In this document: one piece after another, positions 15,865 to 23,020 of the stretch
Layout: every line of letters starts with the position of its first letter
Position numbering within the stretch: the stretch's first letter is position 1
Assembly: GCA_001775965.1 (NCBI GenBank)
Contig: MEZG01000059.1
Coordinates: 1 to 24,695, forward strand
From: Candidatus Bathyarchaeota archaeon RBG_13_60_20
Lineage (GTDB): Archaea; Thermoproteota; Bathyarchaeia; TCS64
DNA length: 24,695 bases
Direction: 5' to 3'
Notes under the pieces: model-generated
Seen by the model: the letters and a program-made list of their open reading frames with translations, nothing else
The model's database searches: none
Told to the model about the DNA's origin: nothing
Program-made: the position numbers and the translations under genes

Positions 15865-16665
15865 TTGGAGATCAGATTCCACGGCAGAGGCGGGCAGGGC
15901 GCCGTCACGGGCGTCAGGATTCTCGCAACTGCGCTGTTCTACGATGGGAAGTTCACCCAGGGTATACCCATGTATGGGACCGAGAGGCGGGGAGCCCCCG
16001 TCGTGAGCTTCCTGCGCGTAGGAGACGAGCGCATCAACGAGAGGGACCTGGTCCACGAGCCTGACATGGTCGTGGTTCTGGACCCGCTGCTGGGCAGAAC
16101 CGTGCCCATAACGGAGGGCCTCAAGAAGGGTGGCCTGGTCCTGATAAACCACCCCAAGGGGGGCAAGGAGACGGGCCTGGGCGGAAAGTTCAAGGTGGCG
16201 ACGGTGGACGCCACAAGTATCGCCTTGGAGGTGATTGGCCGCCCAATAACAAACACGGCTATCCTCGGAGCCTTCGCCAAGGTCACGGGGATGGTCACCT
16301 TGGAGGCCATAGAGAAGGCCATCAGCGAGCAGTGGAGCGGCCGCGTGGCCGACATGAACGTCAGGGCAGTGCGCAAAGCCTACGAGATGGTGTCTGAGCC
16401 GGTTGATGTCTCGGGCGTGAAGCCTGTGGACGTGGTGAAGCCTGTGCCCGGGGACAGGGACGTGTCCAGCTGGAGGCTGTTCAAGCCGGAGATGGACAAG
16501 GGCAAGTGCATAGGCTGCCGCCGCTGCTACATCCTGTGCCCCGAGGTGGCCATCAGCATGGTGGACAATAAGGCTGACATCAACTACAGGTACTGCAAGG
16601 GCTGCGGTATCTGTGTGGAGGAGTGCCCCGTGAAGGCCATAGAGTTCGTTCAGGAGACCATCTAG
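15865..16665 (+). CDS. 2-oxoacid:ferredoxin oxidoreductase, gamma-delta fusion subunit
   Basis: A 266-residue fusion of the gamma subunit (about 1-180) and the delta ferredoxin subunit (about 205-266) of the pyruvate-type ferredoxin oxidoreductases. The gamma part starts MEIRFHGRGGQGAVTGVRILA, the family signature, and has GTERRGAPVVSFLRV. The delta part has two [4Fe-4S] motifs, CIGCRRCYILCP and CKGCGICVEECP, which pass electrons to external ferredoxin. In many archaea the two subunits are separate genes. The start is TTG at 15865, set by AGGAG 9 nt upstream and by the conserved N-terminus. It is the first gene of a three-gene operon; the next gene begins 12 bp after its stop. Confidence 0.92.
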   Translation: MEIRFHGRGGQGAVTGVRILATALFYDGKFTQGIPMYGTERRGAPVVSFLRVGDERINERDLVHEPDMVVVLDPLLGRTVPITEGLKKGGLVLINHPKGGKETGLGGKFKVATVDATSIALEVIGRPITNTAILGAFAKVTGMVTLEAIEKAISEQWSGRVADMNVRAVRKAYEMVSEPVDVSGVKPVDVVKPVPGDRDVSSWRLFKPEMDKGKCIGCRRCYILCPEVAISMVDNKADINYRYCKGCGICVEECPVKAIEFVQETI

Positions 16666-16677
16666 GAGGAGACTTGA

Positions 16678-17853
16678 ATGGCGAAGTTTGAAGTAATGGT
16701 GGGCAACAAGGCGGTTGCCTACGCGGCCAAGCTGGCCCGCGTCAAGTACGTGAGCGCGTTCCCAATAACCCCGCAGACAACCATCGTCCAGTACCTGGCC
16801 GACATGATAGCCAACGGCGAGCTGGACGCCGACTACGTGAACATGGAGGGGGAGCTGAGCTGCCAGAGCAGCGCCATGACAGCGGCCACCACGGTGCGCA
16901 GCTTCACCGCGACCAGCGGCCCAGGGCTGCTCTACATGCACCACCCCATGCACATGACCACGTGGGCCAGGCTGCCCCTGGTCATGGCTGTGGTTCACCG
17001 TTCAACTAAGGGGATGCAGCCAGACCAGATGGACACCATGAGCCAGAGGGACACAGGCTGGCTGATGATAGAGTGCCAGAACAGCCAGGAGCTTCTGGAC
17101 ACCGGCATCATGTCCTTCAAGATAGCCGAGGATGAGCGGGTCAGGCTACCGACTATATTCATGGGGGACGGGTACATCCTGAGCTACACCTCGGAGCCAG
17201 TCGAGCTGCCGGCCCAGGAGGAGGTGGACGCTTTCCTGCCCCCCTACAAGAGGCCCTACCCCATGTTCCCCGAGGAGGCGAAGGAGGCCATGGCTCTCAT
17301 GTCCCAGATGTGGAACCCCTTCGTGGACCCCCAGAACGTGTGGAAGCAGCAGCAGGAGGCAGCCATGAACGCCAAGACCGTCATCAGGGAGGTGAACGCC
17401 GAGTTCGAGAAGTGGTTCGGCAGGAGCTACGGGAACGGCCTCGTGGAGGAGTACAAGTGCGAGGGCGTGGAAGCCGTCCTAGTTGCCATGGGCACCATCG
17501 CGTCCACCGCCAAGACTGCCATCGACCAGCTCCAGAGGGACGGAAGGAAGGTGGGCCTCGTGGCCATAAAGAGCTTCAAGCCGTTCCCGGACGACGACTT
17601 CCAGAGGATCGGAGCAGACGTGAAAGCCATGGGGGTAATCGACAGGAATGTCAGCACGGGCACCCTCGGCGGGATAACATTCACGGAGCTGAGGCACAGC
17701 CTCTACGACCTAGATGAGAGGCCCATGACCCTCAACTTCCACGCGGGTATGCGCGGAAAAGAGGTCAGGGTAGAGGACATCAAGCGCATGGCCGAGAAGA
17801 CGCTCAAGGCGGCCAGGGGAGAAAAGGTGACTCCCCTGGTGGAGTGGGCCTAG
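16678..17853 (+). CDS. 2-oxoacid:ferredoxin oxidoreductase, alpha subunit
   Basis: A 391-residue alpha subunit (PorA-like), supplying the pyrimidine-binding half of the thiamine diphosphate site. AFPITPQTTIVQYLA near the start is the family signature, then NMEGELSCQSSAM (site of the thiamine-activating glutamate), FTATSGPGLLYMHHPMH, and DTMSQRDTGW. Domain II with VAMGTIASTAKTAIDQL and SFKPFPDDDF follows near 260-310. In pyruvate enzymes the corresponding pieces usually read VESEHS and NDHQDSISQRD; the differences here leave the preferred 2-oxoacid open (pyruvate, 2-oxoisovalerate or another). GGAGGAG at 16665-16671 lies 6 nt before the ATG. It would oxidise the 2-oxoacid to acyl-CoA with reduction of ferredoxin, together with the flanking subunits. 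Confidence 0.9.
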   Translation: MAKFEVMVGNKAVAYAAKLARVKYVSAFPITPQTTIVQYLADMIANGELDADYVNMEGELSCQSSAMTAATTVRSFTATSGPGLLYMHHPMHMTTWARLPLVMAVVHRSTKGMQPDQMDTMSQRDTGWLMIECQNSQELLDTGIMSFKIAEDERVRLPTIFMGDGYILSYTSEPVELPAQEEVDAFLPPYKRPYPMFPEEAKEAMALMSQMWNPFVDPQNVWKQQQEAAMNAKTVIREVNAEFEKWFGRSYGNGLVEEYKCEGVEAVLVAMGTIASTAKTAIDQLQRDGRKVGLVAIKSFKPFPDDDFQRIGADVKAMGVIDRNVSTGTLGGITFTELRHSLYDLDERPMTLNFHAGMRGKEVRVEDIKRMAEKTLKAARGEKVTPLVEWA

Positions 17854-17865
17854 GAGGAGATGACG

Positions 17866-18759
17866 ATGAGTAAACCAGTACCACTAAGCAAGCTGGACGA
17901 GAAGGAGTTCATTGTGCCGGCAAACAGCGCCTGCCAGGGATGCGCGGGCAGCATCGTGGCCCGCATCGTGAGCAAGGTCATAGGGGAGGACATGGTCCGC
18001 CAGGAGGTTGCGTGCTGCGGCCCAGCCTTCGGCAATATCACCCAGCCCGTGTTCTACGGCGAGGTCTTCGAGGGGGCCGGGGCTATGATGACCGGCTTCG
18101 CCCGGGCCTTCAACAGGCTGGGCCGGGACGACATCCGCGTCACGGGCATCATCGGCGACGGCGGGACCACGGACATCGGGTTCCAGGGGCTCTCGGCTTC
18201 AGCCGAGCGCAACGAGGACATGCTCTGGGTCTGCTACGACAACGAGGCTTACATGAACACGGGTGGCCAGAGGAGCAGCGCCACCACCAAGTTCGCGGCG
18301 ACGACCACGACCCCGGTGGGCGAGTTCAGCCGAGGCAAGAAGGAGCGCAAAAAGCCGCTGCCCATCCTCGTAGGCGTGCACCGCGTCCCCTATATGGCCA
18401 CGGCCTCAGTCGCGTACCCCGAGGACTTCATCGGGAAGCTTCAGTACGCCAAACCGGTAAAGGGCTTCAGGTTCATCCAGGTTAGCGCCCCCTGCCCCAC
18501 GGGCTGGAACTACGACCCGAGGTACAGCGTCAAGGTGGCTAAGGAGATGGTCCTAAGCGGCCTCTGGCCCCTCTACGAGGTGGTGGAGGGCGCTCTGAGA
18601 ATCACCTACAAGCCCAAGGAGCTGAAGCCGGTGAAGGACGTGCTGAGGAGCCAGGGAAGGTTCAGGCACATCACCGACGAGGAGGTGGACGAGATCCAGG
18701 GCGAGGTGGACGAGTTCTGGGGCCGCCTCCAGGAGAAGGACGGGGGGCCTCTCTTCTAA
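17866..18759 (+). CDS. 2-oxoacid:ferredoxin oxidoreductase, beta subunit
   Basis: A 297-residue beta subunit (PorB-like) that binds the diphosphate of thiamine and an internal [4Fe-4S] cluster. Seen: SACQGCAGS with cysteine ligands, further cysteines in EVACCGPAF, and the thiamine/Mg motif GDGGTTDIGFQGLSASAERNEDM ending in CYDNEAYMNTG. ASVAYPEDF and SAPCPTGWNYDP in the second half are also family features. ATG at 17866 is chosen: GGAGGAG (17853-17859) touches the other in-frame ATG at 17860 but sits 6 nt before this one. Its stop lies 2 bp from the stop of the convergent ArsR-type gene, so the two transcripts must overlap or end very tightly. Confidence 0.91.
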   Translation: MSKPVPLSKLDEKEFIVPANSACQGCAGSIVARIVSKVIGEDMVRQEVACCGPAFGNITQPVFYGEVFEGAGAMMTGFARAFNRLGRDDIRVTGIIGDGGTTDIGFQGLSASAERNEDMLWVCYDNEAYMNTGGQRSSATTKFAATTTTPVGEFSRGKKERKKPLPILVGVHRVPYMATASVAYPEDFIGKLQYAKPVKGFRFIQVSAPCPTGWNYDPRYSVKVAKEMVLSGLWPLYEVVEGALRITYKPKELKPVKDVLRSQGRFRHITDEEVDEIQGEVDEFWGRLQEKDGGPLF

Positions 18760-18761
18760 CT

Positions 18762-19103
18762 CTATACGGCCGTCAGCTTCGATACGCCGTCGTAGAAGGA
18801 GTCCAACGCATCATAGATCCTGCGGTCCGCGATACTGTACAGGCGGCGCCTCCCATCCCTCCTCACCTTCAGCACGCCCGACTCTTCCAGTATGAGCAGG
18901 TGGGTTGAGACCGTAGGCTGCAGTATATCGAAGTGGGGTAGGAGCTCCGAGACGCATCTCTCCCCGCCGCGCAGGAGGTGAAGTATTTTCTGCCTGTTCT
19001 TGTCGCCAAAGGCTTTGAAGAGCTCGCTCTGCCTCTCCAGAGCCGCTTCGATGCCGGGTTTGCCTACCTGGGCCGCCTGTAGTTCGTACTCTTGGGATAT
19101 CAA
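18762..19103 (-). CDS. ArsR-family winged-helix regulator
   Basis: A 113-residue DNA-binding protein of the ArsR/SmtB group. The core is LFKAFGDKNRQKILHLLRGGERCVSELLPHF, the recognition helix LQPTVSTHLLILEESGVLKV (61-80) and a basic wing RRDGRRRLYSI (81-91). One cysteine sits at position 50 in the ERCVSEL helix where ArsR proteins often have metal-binding cysteines, but a CVC pair is missing, so metal sensing is not supported. TTG at 19103 is used; CAAGGAGAA lies about 10 nt upstream. It is tail-to-tail with the oxidoreductase operon. Two abutting palindromes 100-130 bp upstream are likely operator sites for itself or the neighbouring region. The signal is unknown. Confidence 0.87.
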   Translation of the reverse strand: MISQEYELQAAQVGKPGIEAALERQSELFKAFGDKNRQKILHLLRGGERCVSELLPHFDILQPTVSTHLLILEESGVLKVRRDGRRRLYSIADRRIYDALDSFYDGVSKLTAV

Positions 19104-19205
19104 ATGGCTGTTTCTCCTTGATCGGTGGAGGCCACTGAAAGATTGTGTGCGTGAATTGTTTCACTATCCGCCAGTGCTCTCCCTCCGGGTGGTTGCATCG
19201 AACTC

Positions 19206-19231
19206 TACGATATCGTAACATAATGTTATGT
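19206..19231. promoter_or_regulatory. Two abutting palindromes upstream of the ArsR-type gene
   Basis: TACGATATCGTA (19206-19217) is a perfect 12-bp palindrome. It is followed without a gap by ACATAATGTTATGT (19218-19231), a palindrome with a 2-nt centre. Spacing and symmetry suit a dimeric winged-helix operator overlapping the ArsR promoter. The transcription start was not identified. Confidence 0.5.
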
Positions 19232-19262
19232 GTGTGTAGGTTGTTCACGGACACAGGTGGGA

Positions 19263-19342
19263 TGGTGGATCCGATGAGATTTGAACTCATGATCAGCTGA
19301 TTACCAATCAGACATCTTTAACCGTATTTAGGTCGCGGGCTC
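19263..19342 (-). tRNA. Degenerate tRNA, related to tRNA-Ile but with anticodon GGT
   Basis: On the minus strand this folds as a tRNA with an intact T arm (ATGAG-TTCAAAT-CTCAT) and an anticodon loop TTGGTAA giving GGT (Thr). The encoded 3' CCA is at 19263-19265. It is clearly homologous to the tRNA-Ile at 21070-21147: the variable/T-arm block GATCATGAGTTCAAATCTCA is identical. It carries two mismatches plus a G-T pair in the acceptor stem (GAGCCCG against CGGATCC), a mismatch at 27-43, a weakened D stem and two extra bases in the D arm. It is probably a pseudogene or att-like remnant; a TATA-like TTTAAA lies about 25 bp upstream, so transcription is possible. A poor but working tRNA-Thr is the alternative. 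Confidence 0.6.
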
Positions 19343-19360
19343 ATGTTGCGAGAGCAAAAT

Positions 19361-19390
19361 AATTTAAACATCTTTATTGCAGATTAAAAA
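19361..19390. promoter_or_regulatory. TATA-like elements between the degenerate tRNA and the amidohydrolase gene
   Basis: AATTTAAACA at 19361-19370 lies 19-28 bp from the tRNA-like 5' end on the minus strand. GATTAAAAAG at 19382-19391 on the plus strand predicts a transcript start near 19412, at the beginning of the amidohydrolase reading frame. Confidence 0.4.
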
Positions 19391-19431
19391 GGCGAAAAAG
19401 TATTTCAAAGATAGCCATATTCTGCGGTAGC

Positions 19432-20991
19432 TTGATCGACGGCACAGGTAGACCCGCCCTGCGGGACGCCGTCGTGCTGATTGACGGGCCGAGGATCGCG
19501 GCCGTTGGTAAGAGATCCATGATAGATGTGCCTCCCGGCGCACACATCATCGACGCCTCAGGGAGGACGGTTGTACCAGGGCTCATAGACTCCCACACCC
19601 ACTTCCTCTCGATGGGCTATAGGCTAGGGCACCTCCAGCTTGACGACGCCGAATCCCTAGGCGACATAGTCGGGAGGCTGAGTGAATACATCCGAGCCCG
19701 ACGACTGCCCAAGGGCAAGTGGGCTCAGGGGAGGGGATGGGACGACCAGAACCTCGCGGAGAGGAGGTACCCTGACAGGCACGACCTCGACGAGGCCTCA
19801 CCCGACAACCCGGTCGCCCTGACAAGGATATGCGGCCACATGATCGTACTGAACTCCAAGGCCCTTGAGGCCTGCGGAATAACAGGGGACACGCCGAACC
19901 CACCTGGCGGCGTGATAGACAAGGACGCCGCCGGCGAGCCAACGGGCGTCCTCCGAGACGCGAGGGGTATAGTGTCTCCCCACATACCTCCGCCGACCTA
20001 CGAGGAGCTGAAGCAGGGGCTCAGGGACGCCATCAAGCTGGCTCACAGCCTGGGCGCCACCACCATCCACGACTGCAGCCGGCCGGACGAATCCTCGCTC
20101 CTCTTGTCCGTGAAACCCTATGTCGACGCCCACGGGGAGGGGGACATGAAGCTCCGGTGCCACGTGATGACCGGGAACCCCCACGAGAGAAGCGGCGACG
20201 AGTGGCTGAACTTCGGCACCATGAAGATAGGCATCGACGGCTCGATGGGGGCGCAGACCGCCCTACTCTACAAGCACTACGCCAACGACCCCTCGACATG
20301 CGGCGTCTACGTCGGCAACCAAGAGAGGAACAGGAGGGTCGTGGGGGAGCAGCATGTGAACGGTGGCCAGATAGCGATCCACGCAATTGGCGACAGGGCC
20401 ATCGCCGAGGCGGTAAACAGGATAGAGGAGGCCCTAGAGGCGAAGCCGAGGCCGGATCACCGCCACAGGATAGAGCACTTCGAGTACCCGACGGACGCCG
20501 ACATAGAGAGGGCCGGGAGGCTGGGCATCGTCGCGTCCATGCAGCCTAACTTCGTCGGCGAGTGGGCGTGGCCCGGCGGTATGTACGAGACCCGCCTGGG
20601 GGAGGAGAGGAACAGGAGGACGAATCCGTACAGGCGTCTCCTCGACCTAGGCTTCCACGTCCCCTTTGGCTCAGACGGCATGCCGTTCCACCCCCTCTAC
20701 GGCATCTGGTCCGCCGTCAACCACCCGATACCGGAGAGCAGGATAAGCGTCGAGGAGGCCGTCGGCTGCTACACCCTGGAGGGCGCCTACGCGACCCGAG
20801 AGGAGAAAATCAAGGGATCGATCGAGCCAGGAAAACTGGCAGACGTGACCATTTTGCCGATGGATATCACTAAGCCCGAGTTCCATCTGGCGAAGACAGA
20901 TGCCGTGGGCGTAGAGAAGGCCAAAAGGGAGATGAAGAAGATGAAGGCGTACATGACGATCTTGAACGGAGAGATCGTCTACCAGGCCTAA
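19432..20991 (+). CDS. Amidohydrolase family 3 metal-dependent hydrolase (YtcJ-like)
   Basis: A roughly 520-residue hydrolase of the amidohydrolase superfamily, YtcJ-like, cytoplasmic. Seen from the TTG: the N-terminal beta-sandwich with GAHIIDASGRTVVPGLID, metal ligands in SHTHF (H55, H57), GIDGSMGAQTALLY, IHAIGDRAIAEAVNRI, HRIEHFEYP, and FGSDGMPFHPLYGIWSAV carrying the catalytic aspartate. Substrates in this family are poorly known (amides, ureas, cyclic compounds). TTG at 19432 is the first standard start codon, but the preceding in-frame codons read IAIFCGS, exactly what homologues have before LIDGTG. The true N-terminus may thus lie near 19411 with a non-standard AUA start, or a base may be wrong. 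It lies between two related tRNA sequences. Confidence 0.87.
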   Translation: MIDGTGRPALRDAVVLIDGPRIAAVGKRSMIDVPPGAHIIDASGRTVVPGLIDSHTHFLSMGYRLGHLQLDDAESLGDIVGRLSEYIRARRLPKGKWAQGRGWDDQNLAERRYPDRHDLDEASPDNPVALTRICGHMIVLNSKALEACGITGDTPNPPGGVIDKDAAGEPTGVLRDARGIVSPHIPPPTYEELKQGLRDAIKLAHSLGATTIHDCSRPDESSLLLSVKPYVDAHGEGDMKLRCHVMTGNPHERSGDEWLNFGTMKIGIDGSMGAQTALLYKHYANDPSTCGVYVGNQERNRRVVGEQHVNGGQIAIHAIGDRAIAEAVNRIEEALEAKPRPDHRHRIEHFEYPTDADIERAGRLGIVASMQPNFVGEWAWPGGMYETRLGEERNRRTNPYRRLLDLGFHVPFGSDGMPFHPLYGIWSAVNHPIPESRISVEEAVGCYTLEGAYATREEKIKGSIEPGKLADVTILPMDITKPEFHLAKTDAVGVEKAKREMKKMKAYMTILNGEIVYQA

Positions 20992-21069
20992 TTTTTCCGG
21001 GCGACCAAGGCCTCCCCCAGGGGATAGAAGGTCTACGATTTTCTTAAGGTGCCTGAATGGCGAGTAGAG

Positions 21070-21147
21070 TGGTGGGCCCGATGAGATTTGAACTCATGAT
21101 CTTCTGATTATCAGTCAGACGCCTTAACCGTTCTAGGCCACGGGCCC
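21070..21147 (-). tRNA. tRNA-Ile(GAT)
   Basis: Complete cloverleaf on the minus strand: acceptor GGGCCCG pairing with CGGGCCC, D arm GCCT...AGGC, anticodon stem TCTGA/TCAGA with loop CTGATAA (anticodon GAT), T arm ATGAG-TTCAAAT-CTCAT. The discriminator A is at 21073 and CCA is encoded at 21070-21072. No intron is seen. GTTAAAAATTTAAC at 21175-21188 is a well-placed TATA region upstream. Confidence 0.95.
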
Positions 21148-21174
21148 GTGCAACATGCATTGATGGGGCACCAT

Positions 21175-21188
21175 GTTAAAAATTTAAC
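21175..21188 (-). promoter_or_regulatory. TATA region of tRNA-Ile
   Basis: GTTAAAAATTTAAC centred about 34 bp from the mature tRNA 5' end fits an archaeal tRNA promoter with a short 5' leader. Confidence 0.6.
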
Positions 21189-21975
21189 TCATGGGTCTGG
21201 GCTGCCCTCTTGCCTAATGCCGTTGCTGTATTACAGCGATTAGGCTTCCTAGGGTCACTATTTTGGTTAGCTGGGTGGCGCCTAGGGGTGGATGTGTTGG
21301 GTTCAATAGTTGGATCGACCTCAGAACTTTAATTGAATGTCGTGCTTTGATATTAAACAAGGTACACTATGAAGAAAAATTTACTAAAAACGCCTAGATC
21401 AGCGGAGTTCCCGCCGCAAAAATTGTAATAATAAATTCAGTACAAAAAGAATACTTATTGACTATAAAAGAATAACCATCCAAATATATTTACTGATATA
21501 TACCATGACAGGGGTGTATTTGAGAACTATTTGGTGTAATATAAAACATCGTTTACCATGGGTTGACAGTAGTTAACGACATGTTTGACGCATTTTTGAT
21601 GGAGATCATAATGAAAGTATACATTAGCGACCTATTTCATACTCTGTGTGTATGAAGAGCAAATATACTCACTGTTGGCTTTTGCTTGCTCTGTGAGTAG
21701 TATCGACACTAACATTCACGCTGAGCTCGGCGACCGGTCTGGCCACAAACCCTGTGCTGATGGAGACTGAGGCTGATAACAATATAACCAGGATAATCGT
21801 GCTCCCAGAGGGCGAGAATGAGGATAATGTCAGAGATGCCAACGCTGTCCGATTCCTGGTAAAAGACATCCGGATAACTCCAGTGATACGCACGCGCCGA
21901 CTCGCTGGGCGCATATCTGTACAGAAAGTACCGGAAGAGGAAGGAGGGCGAGCAGCAGGACCTTGAGTTCTACCC
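21189..21975. other. AT-rich gene-poor stretch
   Basis: No convincing gene was found. The part to about 21660 is much richer in A and T than its surroundings, with scattered stops in all frames. From 21670 to 21966 base composition returns to normal and two short frames appear. One, GTG 21754-21966, encodes 70 residues (LMETEADNNITRIIVLPEGENEDNV...) and is open upstream from about 21694. A different frame at 21910-21979 ends in AYLYRKYRKRKEGEQQDLEFYP, which looks like a cytoplasmic tail after a membrane helix. The switch of frame suggests a decayed small gene, but no family was recognised. Confidence 0.4.
21636..21656. repeat. Perfect 7-bp inverted repeat
   Basis: TTCATAC and GTATGAA flank a 7-nt loop. 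Further short inverted pairs follow directly: GAGCAA at about 21657 with TTGCTC near 21690, and ACTCAC with GTGAGT around them. They may be an operator or a structured transcript. Confidence 0.35.
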
Positions 21976-22659
21976 TTAGACCTGTATGCCCAGGCCTTTG
22001 TCGTCGATCGTGTAGTTGTGGGTCTTCTTGGAGTGGTTAGTGCCCCTCATCTTGGTGATCCTTAGCTGCCTAGTGAGGTCACCTGACGGGTTATAGTAGT
22101 GCTCCATGAGTATGATGCCGTCAGCAAGGAACTCCTCGATGCTCTCACTGATCCTGTTGGTGTTCCAGGGGATATCCGTGATGGTCACCGTCGTGCACCC
22201 GGTCTTCAGGATGAGCCTGTACAGCAGCCGTACCAAGTGGCGCTTCTCGAACTCCGTCTCTAGCCCCATGGTCATGGCCGTGATGGAGTCCACCACGAGC
22301 CTCCTCGCCCTGAGGGTTGTGATGGCCTCGAAGACCTGGTTGAGGGCCGACAGGACCTCCGTCTCGCTGCCAATGGACAGGTCCAGCACCTCGATCTTGT
22401 TTCTGCGTATCATGGGCTCGAAATCGATGTCGAACTTGTTCATGTCCTGGATGAGCCTCTCCCGGGTCTCAGCGAAGCTCGCGTACACCCCGGGCTCGTC
22501 GTAGTTCAGAGCCCCGTCGTAGATGAAGTTGGAGGAGAGGATCGTCTTACCGGCCCCCGGGTTACCAGCCAGAAGGATCGTGCTGTTCCGGAGGAACCCG
22601 CCGTCCAGAAGCTGGTCGAGCTCCTTGTTACCTGTAGATATCCTTTCGCTCATCCTCAT
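21976..22659 (-). CDS. RAD55/KaiC-like RecA-superfamily ATPase
   Basis: A 227-residue single-domain ATPase. It opens with RISTGNKELDQLLDGGFLRNSTILLAG, then Walker A GNPGAGKT (about 32-39) and VYASFAETRERLIQD, whose glutamate takes the place of the catalytic KaiC pair (one E, not EE). ARRLVVDSITAM is Walker B, and MRGTNHSKKTHNYTIDDKGLGI is the usual C-terminal strand pattern. Archaeal members often act with regulators or receivers, but the role of this one is unknown. The start lies inside the upstream ribbon-helix-helix gene: ATG 22659 is 4 nt and ATG 22653 is 10 nt after GGAG (22664-22667), so the two genes overlap by about 30 bp and are translationally coupled. Confidence 0.85.
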   Translation of the reverse strand: MRMSERISTGNKELDQLLDGGFLRNSTILLAGNPGAGKTILSSNFIYDGALNYDEPGVYASFAETRERLIQDMNKFDIDFEPMIRRNKIEVLDLSIGSETEVLSALNQVFEAITTLRARRLVVDSITAMTMGLETEFEKRHLVRLLYRLILKTGCTTVTITDIPWNTNRISESIEEFLADGIILMEHYYNPSGDLTRQLRITKMRGTNHSKKTHNYTIDDKGLGIQV

Positions 22660-22861
22660 CAAACTCCAGTTTAAGGTTCGGCGCCTTGAGGACGGTGGGC
22701 AGAACCTCGTTCCTTTTGAGCTCGCTTATTATAAGGTTCCTTAGCCACTCCGAGACGTTCAAGCCCTCGCGTTGGGCCATCTGGACAACTATGTCGCGTA
22801 TCTTGGGCGTCACCCTCGTTGCAAGTAGAACGTTTTTTGGGGTTCCCGACTTCTGAGGCAT
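22628..22861 (-). CDS. Ribbon-helix-helix-like DNA-binding protein
   Basis: A 77-residue protein whose centre looks like a ribbon-helix-helix domain: VLLATRVTPKIRDIVVQMAQREGLNVSEWLRNLIISELKRNE, meaning a short strand, then helix, turn with GLNVSEW, and a second helix. Such proteins bind DNA as dimers, like CopG/Arc repressors. The tail (LKLEFDEDERKDIYR) is acidic and may contact the partner. ATG 22861 is preferred over GTG 22879, because AAGGGA lies about 6 nt upstream and the palindromic TATA region 22884-22894 predicts a transcript start near 22863. It heads an operon with the RAD55/KaiC-like ATPase. It could repress its own promoter; an antitoxin-like role is another option, but no toxin is present. 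Confidence 0.7.
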   Translation of the reverse strand: MPQKSGTPKNVLLATRVTPKIRDIVVQMAQREGLNVSEWLRNLIISELKRNEVLPTVLKAPNLKLEFDEDERKDIYR

Positions 22862-22883
22862 CACACATCCCTTCCACACAGCA

Positions 22884-22900
22884 GTTTAATAAACAATATA
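22884..22900 (-). promoter_or_regulatory. TATA region of the ribbon-helix-helix/ATPase operon
   Basis: GTTTATTAAAC (22884-22894, minus strand) next to TATATTG (22894-22900). The first is nearly palindromic, so it could also be bound by the dimeric repressor encoded immediately downstream. Confidence 0.5.
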
Positions 22901-23020
22901 CTCTACGTTAATCTTGGTTAACATACCCATTATACGCTATTTATATTTATTCGTGTAACCTCCACAAAGCTAAACCAACATACAATATATTCCCACTGTC
23001 TATCGGCATCAAACACCATC

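Noticed and set aside
15727..16998. 423-residue frame antisense to the oxidoreductase gamma-delta and alpha genes
   Set aside because: Antisense shadow of two well-supported genes; histidine- and leucine-rich with no domain pattern.
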